NCBI RefSeq assembly: GCF_004359215.1
Contig: NC_090610.1
Span: 4,304,248-4,368,247 of the forward strand
Length of the DNA stretch: 64,000 nt
Source of the DNA: Bremia lactucae
Taxonomy: Eukaryota > Oomycota > Peronosporomycetes > Peronosporales > Peronosporaceae
Reading direction: 5' to 3'
Every line of letters starts with the position of its first letter. The first letter of the stretch is position 1. Positions 53,096 through 61,369 of the stretch are shown here, piece after piece. The translations under genes were made by a program, and so were the position numbers. Below the pieces are notes generated by a model. The model did no database searches, was not told where the DNA came from, and was given only the letters and a program-made list of their open reading frames with translations.

Positions 53096-55030
53096 TTATA
53101 TCGTAAGTGTCGTGCTACTGGCATTGTCAAAGCGCAGACTGAGCTGCTTCTTTTTTAGAAATTCAATGACATTCATCAACTGCGGATCCCGCGCATCAGC
53201 TGAGCCAGTGCGCTCGAGGTAACGAATGACATCACGAAACGCTTTTAGTTGCTCTTTCGCCGAAATTTGCTGGATGCCAGGCTGCTGTTCCTCGTCAATA
53301 GAAAGGTGGGCCCCACCTACACGGGACCGTTCAACGGGTGGGGCATTTGGCACGCGAAATTCTTCGTCATTTTCCTTTGGATCTTCAATCATATCTTCAT
53401 TCAAACGCTTATGAATGTCATTCTCCCAGCGTGAATTAATGAGTACTTTTGTATTCACCACGCCACTTAATTGCAGGCAATAGAGTAGGCCCCACAATTC
53501 TTCTTCCACATTCTTATCATCAGCTCCATCCATACTGGAATCAAGATTAAGCGATGCCAAAACACCAAGGGGTTTCCACGCATTTACAATCACTTCTCTA
53601 GACGTTTGCTGCCAAGCATCGACGATCCAACCCATGGCCTGAACTTGCGTGACATGGTAAATATCCGAAAGACCATCTTCGAGATGGTCGATAGCCAGTG
53701 TCAGGTGTTTTAAACGATATTTGCCTTTGAAAGCGAGGAGAATGCCACTTCGCATGGGTTGCACCTTCATGCCAAGGTGTGGAGCAAACATCACGACCCG
53801 CACATTGGATAATGCTACGCATCCCAGGACATGAGACGGCGCATTATCCATAAGCAGCAGTACATTACGATGAGCGCTAGCCATCCGTGCATTGAAGTCC
53901 CGCAACCATTGCTGGAAAATAAACACCGTCATGCGTGCCTTACTACTGCATACGTAATGATATCCAAGCTGGGAAATCGACGCCATTTTAATAGTCTTGG
54001 GCGGCACAACGTTCCCAATTATATACGGCTCCATCAAATCCGAAGCATCCGCATTGACAGCAAGCAACACCGTCAATCGTGCTTCTTCCGACAACATCGA
54101 TTGAACTTCATCGCCTTGAACGAGTTTATGGGGCGACGCACGGTAAAATAAGCCCGTCTCGTCCACAGTATAGACGTCACTAGGCACATAGTCTCGCAGC
54201 AAGTCTTGAATCTGCTCGAGCGTCAAATCCATCGAGACAGGAGGCAACATGTAATTTGGATCCACCGAAAGACCGTTGGGCAGCATCCCATTGTTTGCGT
54301 CAAGGATGCCGCCGTACGCACCGCCATCTTTCATCGTCACTCCTCCCGTGTGTACAGTGATCTTGTCGCTCTGAACATTATTCACTCGCTTCATCAGTCC
54401 ATGTCGCGCTTTAAATGAAGCCAGCCATCCATTCGAAAACCCAAGTTTGCCTTCAAGCCCCATTTGCTTGACCAATTCACGACCTTTGGTCTTGATCATA
54501 TCGCCCGTAATATTCCCCTTGTTCTGACGCTCCATGACCCAATTCGCCAGGACCTGGTCAAAATGAGCATGACGCGTTGGGCGAATTGTCTTACGCTGGG
54601 AGCCTAATACACCTAGTACATTGTCCTTGAACATGTGCTCGTGCTTAAGGATGTTGCTCATGGTGGGTTGCGTAGGCGCTCGCTGGAGATTAAACTCGAG
54701 CTTGGCCCAGCGACACAAATCCTTTTGTGTAATTTTTGGCGTACTGCGGTGCTTTTCGCAGATGCGGCGCTTTTGCTCGACTGTCAAGTTGCCACTACCA
54801 TCGGCACGACGACGGCGCGGCTTGGCCTTGGCAGAGGCGGAAGGGGGTGGAGAGCCCGTCATGGCCATGGACTCACTGTCCGTCTCAGTCAACTGCGTGG
54901 GCTGCGCTTGCGCTTGCATCAGGGCTTGGTGCTCCTGTACCTGCTGCGCCAGAGCCGCTCCAGCGGCCGTGCCTAGGCCGGCCGATAGCAGGATCACATC
55001 GGGAAGATAAGTATTAGGACTCGAAGGCAT
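53096..55030 (-). CDS. CENP-B/pogo-type transposase-derived protein, probably domesticated
   Basis: A single-exon frame of 644 codons from ATG 55030; an ATG at 55159 would add 43 residues. Residues about 80-215 hold two DNA-binding helix-turn-helix units of the Psq/CENP-B kind (LTVEQKRRICEKHRSTPKIT; HFDQVLANWVMERQNKGNIT; GLEGKLGFSNGWLASFKARH). From about 280 there is a DDE superfamily core: YTVDETGLFYR (D290), VLLLMDNAPSHV (D395), and the QPLDxG position as VQPMRSG, with R427 in place of the third catalytic Asp. The fold is intact but the triad is broken. No terminal inverted repeats or target duplication were seen, the frame is clean, and it sits in a gene island. That fits an exapted DNA-binding protein rather than an active transposon. 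An acidic C-terminus follows. Confidence 0.85.
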   Translation of the reverse strand: MPSSPNTYLPDVILLSAGLGTAAGAALAQQVQEHQALMQAQAQPTQLTETDSESMAMTGSPPPSASAKAKPRRRRADGSGNLTVEQKRRICEKHRSTPKITQKDLCRWAKLEFNLQRAPTQPTMSNILKHEHMFKDNVLGVLGSQRKTIRPTRHAHFDQVLANWVMERQNKGNITGDMIKTKGRELVKQMGLEGKLGFSNGWLASFKARHGLMKRVNNVQSDKITVHTGGVTMKDGGAYGGILDANNGMLPNGLSVDPNYMLPPVSMDLTLEQIQDLLRDYVPSDVYTVDETGLFYRASPHKLVQGDEVQSMLSEEARLTVLLAVNADASDLMEPYIIGNVVPPKTIKMASISQLGYHYVCSSKARMTVFIFQQWLRDFNARMASAHRNVLLLMDNAPSHVLGCVALSNVRVVMFAPHLGMKVQPMRSGILLAFKGKYRLKHLTLAIDHLEDGLSDIYHVTQVQAMGWIVDAWQQTSREVIVNAWKPLGVLASLNLDSSMDGADDKNVEEELWGLLYCLQLSGVVNTKVLINSRWENDIHKRLNEDMIEDPKENDEEFRVPNAPPVERSRVGGAHLSIDEEQQPGIQQISAKEQLKAFRDVIRYLERTGSADARDPQLMNVIEFLKKKQLSLRFDNASSTTLTI

Positions 55031-55159
55031 CCTGGCGATAAGTTCTGAAGAGAAGAAATGTGTCGTGAAAACTGTCTTCCCGCAACTCCTTCGAAATTTT
55101 GTTGAACACAACTCCCTATATCCTGCAATTGGAAAGGGCTTGTGCTGAGTGCACCACAT

Positions 55160-55479
55160 CACTAGTTCGGGTAGGGATAGTGGTGATTCTAAGATTGTAT
55201 CCCAAATTGCACTTGTATAAAATAATTGTTTCTTATAAATAAATTATTCCAGTCGAAGGGGCTGACGAAGTATCAATATGGAAGTTTTATTTTTTTTAGC
55301 TTGATTCTTGGATATAGAGGGCAACAGTTTGACATAAATGCGTGAAGATTGTTAATATTTAATGCTACATTGAGGATAAGTTAACGATGCATCCGAAATG
55401 ATTAGTGTAATTACAGCCATACGAAACAGCCTTCTAATTTCTTGCAGATGAAATATTTACAACCTGAGAATTCTATAAA
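55160..55479. other. Upstream region of the transposase-derived gene
   Basis: AT-rich with no ORF or clear repeat. It probably holds the promoter of the minus-strand gene, with the 5' UTR between 55031 and 55159. Confidence 0.3.
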
Positions 55480-55700
55480 ATCCTTGTACGGGGCATGTAG
55501 CGGAGCTACCTCGCTTCTTAAGTCAGAGGAAGACTTATCGACTCAAAGAGTCTCTTTGTCAATGAAAGCTCAATGAATCCTAGTTCAAGGGATTCCGTAG
55601 TTCGTAGAACCAAGTGGCAACTAGTGCCAAAGAGTATATACCTTAGAAAAGATTCTATCTCTTACAGATCACTACGCAAGCCTTAGGAAGGCACTTAATG
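55480..55700 (+). repeat. LTR III fragment (uninterrupted counterpart of 21.5-22.05 kb)
   Basis: It shares aagtcagaggaagactt, gactc.(a)gagtctctt, aatcct.gttcaaggga and agaaccaa.tggcaact with 21470-21584 joined to 22008-22050. It shows the pre-insertion state of the site hit by the solo LTR. Confidence 0.6.
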
Positions 55701-55879
55701 CATTAAGATCAGAAGGAAACTGCACTTTTTAATTACTTTAATCTATAATCTTATTCTAGCTCATTAAAAGTAGATTTTGACCGCCAGATTTGTATCTGGC
55801 GGCGACCACATTTGTTATCCATAATAATTAACTATTTAGAGCAGGATAAAAGGGTATTTGACACATAAAGTGCATGTAC

Positions 55880-55935
55880 CACAACAGCGGTTCTTCAACC
55901 AATATGTGTCCCATTTCACCCTCCCCCATCAGACT
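55880..55935 (-). other. Candidate polypurine tract and LTR border of the 56-60 kb element
   Basis: On the minus strand CTGATGGGGGAGGGTGAAATGG precedes a sequence with an ATATGTGTC/GACACATA inverted repeat (55859-55912). The purine run is in the right place for the 3' end of the minus-strand element, but the LTR itself is not well delimited. Confidence 0.4.
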
Positions 55936-56019
55936 GTAGACACTTAGTGACAACATTCGCTTCATTTCTTTTTGAGGTTGGAACATAAACAGCTAACCGT
56001 TTAGGTGTGCTTTGCATTT

Positions 56020-57364
56020 CTTTATCCCATGACAATTAAGCGTGAGACACAGACTCTTAGCACCTTCTTCGACGATAAGGGGATGGTGGACTCTCAAAGC
56101 ACTCTCCATCAAAGGAGGAGGAGAAAGAGAGTCGTTCTCTCACGCCTTCTCCTCCGGATGAACGTCGGCGGGCCCGAATTCGCGCCCAGAACGTGGTGCC
56201 GCTGATGTCTTAACTGCATTGAGCAGAACACGGGACCCTGAGTTCCAAATTATTACGAATCCGCTTGATGAAGAGTGAGAGCGGGCAATCCTCATAGAGA
56301 AACAAGCTCGTCGTCGAGCTGCAGAGATAGCGACAGCTAAAGATCATAGAGAAAACAGATTCATTCCACTTAGAGCGAAAGAGCGTCTCAAAGTGATCGC
56401 GGGTCAAAGCTTGGCCATCTGGATCTTTGGAACCACGACGAGGACGCCGGGGGAGCTCGCTGCTCGCGACGTTTTTCATGAGCAATATCTTTCGCCAAGG
56501 TAATGACGCGAAGTCAGTAGCTGACGCGTTTACGTGGTCAAGCCTGTAGGGCTTCGGAATGAGGGAAATTTCGATCGTTTTGTTTCAAACGAATCAAGAA
56601 ATGAAAGAAAGTATCATTAAAGAACTGGGCCCATCGCGCCCGCCGCCTCCGCAATATTTAGAATATTATAGAATCTGCGGATGTGGCTGATGTTCGTTTG
56701 GAAAGGAGGCTTCGCTACGATTTTGCCAAGCTTAAGGCTAACGGCCAGTTACGTTCGGCATTAATGCCACAAAACGAAGAAAAGCCTAGCTGATATTCCA
56801 GTGCTTCGGTTGACCGTGTAACCATGGATGGAATCAGCACTGAGGCTATAGATCCGCCAATTCCCACTTCTATTGGCGGGAAGCGTCGTTTGACGCAAGT
56901 TGATTCTGAGCTTGGCGCTCAAAAACGTCAATGGCGTACGGGCAATCTTGCCGAAGAGGTACCTCAAACCCCCAATGGTTTTCAGAAGAGGGGTGCCCCA
57001 GCCACTTCACCAGATAATGGTATTGGCCCTTACGACGACGTCGCTTTAAAAGTTTCTCCACGTGACACTAAAGGTTTCCTCGCACATCAGGCAGCGCGGG
57101 AGGGGCGAAATCTCGACAGAAGCATTTGATGCTATGAAGCACAAGGTGCAGCTTCTTCGTGAGAGCCTTTCTCGGGTTGGGAGCTTTATTGAGGCGGTTC
57201 GAAACCGTCTTTTGATGCTGGAACGTCAGCAACCTCGTTGGGAGGGCCAGCTTGACATCCTCGTGAGGACGCAGCAATCTTCGGCACAACCGCCTGTCTC
57301 GGAGCAAGAGCTTTTTAAGTCCATGTGCGAAGGGTCCCGATATAACTTAAGCAAGCCGATGTAG
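56020..57364 (+). pseudogene. Antisense extra ORF, family 3 (overlaps chromodomain)
   Basis: A plus-strand reading can be followed in several frames: a basic stretch near 56130, then a charged helical part (RRRAAEIATAKDHRENRFIP; RAKERLKVIAGQSLAIWIFG) at 56290-56500, and a heptad-like region at 57125-57364 (LLRESLSRVGSFIEAVRNRL, LMLERQQPRWEGQLDILVRT). The middle part 56824-57129 lies over the minus-strand chromodomain and may be only its shadow. Its position between pol end and candidate polypurine tract matches families 1 and 2. It is broken by stops. Confidence 0.45.
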
Positions 57365-58560
57365 AACACTGGGTGTGCACGCAGCTTGCTAAGAATGTTT
57401 AGTGTTTAAGCTAGGCCCTTCTTAGCCACGATCGAAAATGGCCTAATAAAGCGCGGGCGCAATTTGGTCTTGAAGACCGCGGAAACCAAGCTAGTAGGTA
57501 AATTTATAGTGTTTATTAAAACTCGGTCGCCGACCACATAAAAATTAATACAGCTTCTGCCTTTGGCATCTGCTTGTTCTTTTTGTTTGTCTTGGCTAAC
57601 AGCCATCGTGTCACGTGCATGTCTTAAGTCACTAAATTGCGTCGCAAGGCACTCACTTATTCGTTTCCGAATGATAATAGGGCTGATATCAACAACTTAT
57701 CGGCTTTCCCCCCACCATGCCCTGATCCACGCAGTGCTATCGTTAACATAACATGTGAGTGGGTGAGACCGTTGACAAAAAACGGAGTGGAGCTGTAGAG
57801 GCATGTACAGCGATATTTAACGCAAATTTACCACTGGAAGCATTGAGCTCCAGCGCTTTGGAGTCTGAGCCCACTGCGTAAAATGTCTTTAATTAAGCGA
57901 TCGACACGTTCGGTTTGACCATCGGTTTGCGGATGGTCCGCGGTGGACATGTCCAATCTGGACCAGCACTCGGAAAATCGATTTTCAGAATTTACTCGTT
58001 AAACGGGGTCCCGATCAGTGACGATTGCCACTAGCAAACCATGTTGTCGAAACACGCGATCGATGAACAGCCTTGCTGTACCTTCACCATCAATGATATC
58101 CGGCACACTCGCTAAGTGAGTTATTTTGCTTTATCGGTCAACAAAGACCACTATACCAGAGTTACCGGCCGAGTCTTTCGTTCGGTGACCCGAAAACAAA
58201 TTCCATACAAATGGACTCCCAACACCCTATGGGTACGGGCAGACTTGCCAGTAACGCAGCAGCATGCGCCGAGGGTTTAACTCGTTGGCAAGTTTTGCAC
58301 GTGCGAACATATGTGCTGATCCATTTATAAAGTTTGGGCCACCAATAAATCTGGCTTTCAGAGTCGTATGTCTTTTCTCTACCGAGACGACCACCAAGGA
58401 CAGTATCGTGTGCCTCATAGAGGATTCGGTTCTTTAAATCCTCATCATGAGGAACAACGACCGCGGAGGATCCACAGCGTCCGTGCAACAAGGCAACAGG
58501 TCGTTATCGATAGAAAAATCAATGTAATCTTGCACTCAAACGTGCCGACAATTTAGAGCC
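56870..58560 (-). pseudogene. Ty3/gypsy integrase with chromodomain, minus strand
   Basis: The minus strand, in order. A linker and H2C2 finger at 58491-58162 (ILYEAHDTVLGGRLGREKTY, WWPKLYKWISTYVRTCKTCQ); the second His is Arg in GGRLG. Integrase core in pieces at 58160-57850. Basic linker and GPF-like part at 57606-57406 (FYVVGDRVLINTINLPTSLV, LRPRFIRPFSIV). Chromodomain at 57061-56870 (VEKLL-type MEKLLKRRRRKGQYHYLVKW, then LGHPSSENHW). The chromodomain binds histone tails and guides chromovirus insertion; here it is the best preserved in the window. The first half of pol continues at 58990-60465. Confidence 0.85.
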
Positions 58561-58985
58561 TGATGCGTAATTACGTTCGAGTCTAGACAGCTTCAAACTG
58601 CGAAAAAGAACTATCCAGTTCATGACAAAGAGTTACTTGCTATGAAGTATGCTCTTGCCAAATCAGAGCTCATCTGCTAGGCTCTAAGCCGTTTGTGATA
58701 TACAGATCACGCGTCTTTACACACTCCGACTAAGTCGCCCCATCTTTCACAGAGAATGGCCCGATGGCTTTTCTTCGCCAAATACAACTTCGAGGTGAAG
58801 TACAAGCCTGGCAAGCAGAATGCTTTGGCTGATGCGTTATCACGCAGGCCGGAGAGCTCTCTCAATTAACGACAGTAATGTCGCCTATTACTGAATTAAT
58901 CCGTTCGGCTTACGCCCAGGATGAACAGTGTGTAGCTCTGCTACGAGCTCCAAAAAGCACTGACCACTATCATCTGTTTGTACTA
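58561..58985 (+). pseudogene. Inverted RNase H segment of the minus-strand gypsy element
   Basis: The plus strand reads ITFESRQLQTAKKNYPVHDK, ELLAMKYALAK, YTDHASLHTPTKSPHLSQRM and KYKPGKQNALADALSRRPES, then the start of the integrase linker. The minus-strand RNase H of the same element breaks off after DASDFAIGSAL at 58985 and resumes with the linker at 58560, so precisely this piece has been flipped. Confidence 0.8.
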
Positions 58986-60465
58986 GAGCACTGCCAATGG
59001 CGAAATCTGATGCATCACAGACGATATTGAAAGGCCAATCTGGATTTGGCAGTGCCGAAATCGGGGCATGGATAAGACATTTTTAACTGCTTGAAAAGCA
59101 TTATGTTCGGTGCTAGTCCAGCACCAATTTGTATCCTTATTAAGAAAATTAGATAATGGCCTAGCCATATCAGCGTCATTGTCGCTATATTTGTGTAAAT
59201 AATTTCCCAGACCCAACCACTTACGCAAATCCTTTTGGATTTTAGGAATCGGCCAATCTACTTTGGCTTAAACTTTAGCGGGATCCGCTCTAAGGCCTTG
59301 CTTTCCAATGAAGCATCCTATAAAAGAAATTTCGTCTGCGTCTAAAATGCATTTAGATGCAATGGAATACAATTTATTCGTGCGCATACACTCGAGCTGC
59401 TTGCAAATGGTCAATATGGTTTTCCACATCCGACCGGTCCTGCTTTGCACGACTATGGAAAAAATGTCAACAAGATTGGTCTGTGCATAACCTCAATGAG
59501 GGCGGAACAGTTGCGTCACGAGACGATTAAATGTTGCCGGGGCGTTGAAAAGCCCTTGTGGCATAATCAACCACTTCCATAGCATACCGCTTATAATGCC
59601 AACCGCTGAAAAGCGGGATATCGGCAGCTTGCATGAGCAGTTGACAGTAACAATCGACTAGTTTATTAACTCGGAAATTTAAATATCTAGAATACTGACA
59701 GACGCATTCAATGATCCGCGCCAATAGTGCTTTTGTTGCCTAGCAAAGGTGGGTTCATGTCTCTCCAAAACTTTGATAGAAACATTGCGCGTGGCGCCGA
59801 AGGTCTTAGACCTCCAATCGATCCATGGCTCATGGTGTTCTAGCCAGGCGATACCAAGGATGAGATCATATCTCGAATCCAAATCAAGGACGAGACAGCG
59901 TTCCATACTGTCAAAGTCCAGAAACTTGAGACCCTAGCTCAATGAAACTTTGGGAACAGTGACACGAGTCCTAGTCGCTAAGCGAACAGTGATTTCACCA
60001 CTTTGATGCGGCTTAAGCGCCTCAACGTTTTGTTGATTTTCTTCAAGTGAAAGACGTCGAGCATAATTGCAAGACGCTCCTGAGTCAATTAAAACTTACA
60101 ATGGCTTCTCATAGCCCTTCACAGTTGCTTGAGCGACACACGCCAGGCTTGTACTCACGCCCCGCGCCATTACGCACTGAGCTAATTGAGGCTAGGTCCT
60201 GTTTACTCTTACCTCCTAGAGGTTCAACAGAGCCTAGGTCTTCCCCGGTTTGGTGCCCCGCACCTACTGGGTATCAACGTTTTTCCGCACCGTACCAGAT
60301 TTCTGGTATAGGTCAGAATTGGTGCTTTATCGAGCTTTACACGTATTTCGTAGGGGACAGCCGGACGTAAATGCTTCCTGCTTCCGCACATATAACATCT
60401 ACGGATGTTTTTATGCAATTCCACAGCTTGAAAAGCCTCTTGTCCTTCCTCAACGAGGCTTAAAA
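58986..60465 (-). pseudogene. Gypsy gag knuckle, protease and RT, minus strand
   Basis: On the minus strand 60469-60224 holds a gag zinc-knuckle region (RRCYMCGSRKHLRPA, last Cys lost). Near 60095 the protease active site reads LIDSGASCNYARRLS, so DSG is intact; its C-terminal part is at 59906-59760 (YDLILGIAWLEHHEPWIDW). RT follows at 59724-58986 in pieces (QLLMQAADIPL; LWKWLIMPQGLFNAPATFNR; ILDADEISFIGCFIGKQGLR; LRKWLGLGNYLHKYSDNDAD). The YxDD box reads LVDIF and is lost. The first part of RT is missing between 59720 and 59760. Confidence 0.8.
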
Positions 60466-61320
60466 CCATATAGGAGAGTCGAAGCAGACTCCCTCTTAAG
60501 ATGGTTTATCGATTGGACGATGCCATAAGGCCGTCACATCGTCGACGAGCCAATGCAAGTCGCATTGCTGAGTCAGATTTGGCAGGTTGTGCCAAAACTT
60601 GGGCACTAGGCCTTAAGTTACGCGACCCATACGTCTTTAGGTCGCTCTAACCTTTGCCCTAAGCGGTTCAAACAGACGTTTGAACCGCTTAGGGCAAAGT
60701 TTAGAGCTCGATCAGAGCTTCTGAAACTCAAGCAAGGCAAGCGTGATGTTCACGCTTATGCCCAGCACATACGACTTTTAGCGAGTTGAATCACAAAAAA
60801 TCCAGTCCATAAACACACGTTAATTACAATGTTCATGCAAGGTCTTACGGATGGTCCAGTAAATACCCACTTGTTCCGCTTGGAACTGGATACGCTTGAA
60901 AAAGCAGTAATTGTTGCGGAACAAGAGGTCTTTAGCTTGAGATAGGCTCAAGCTAGTTCGTCATCATATCGTCCTCCAAGACGACACAAACTGGGAGGTG
61001 CAGAACCTATGGACCTCTCTTATGTCGAAAGCAAGAAATCTTGCTTTGCGAACAACAAGCGACTGCAGAAATGCAATCGCTGTCAAAAGTTAGGACGCTC
61101 ATGAGTTTCGTGCTCCACCCCCAGTACCGAAAGGTACTGAACGTAATTTTGGACCAAATGCCAAAAAGGGCAACGCTCGCGGGTCCCACGTTGTTGCGAA
61201 ATCGCAACAGCGAGGCGGACCGCCAAAAAACGGTCGGGGTCAGTAGGGGCGCAACGCCCTACTGATCCAGCAACCTCAAGAGAATTTGCAAATCTCTTGA
61301 CTAAAGTTGCTCCAGACACA
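60440..61320 (+). pseudogene. gag: Gypsy gag, plus strand (same family as 43.3 kb gag)
   Basis: The plus strand reads RRVEADSLLRWFIDWTMP, GRHIVDEPMQVALLSQIWQV, then after a 30-bp-arm palindrome TFEPLRAKFRARSELLKLKQ, GKRDVHAYAQHIRLLAS and TMFMQGLTDGPVNTHLFRLE, LDTLEKAVIVAEQEVFSLR. The knuckle start CNRCQKLG at about 61070 is then lost to a frameshift. Stops occur at four or more places. Together with 43740-43255 it gives most of the gag of the TGTAACGGGGCACT LTR family. Confidence 0.8.
60644..60707. repeat. 30-bp-arm inverted repeat in gypsy gag
   Basis: Arms 60644-60673 and 60678-60707 are reverse complements with one mismatch and a 4-bp loop (agac). The right arm is normal gag coding sequence (TFEPLRAKFRA). 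The left arm is an inverted copy in the place of the expected coding sequence. Confidence 0.9.
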
Positions 61321-61369
61321 CAATCATTATGTGTCTCATCACCTTGATGTTAAAAGTGACAGATGATTT

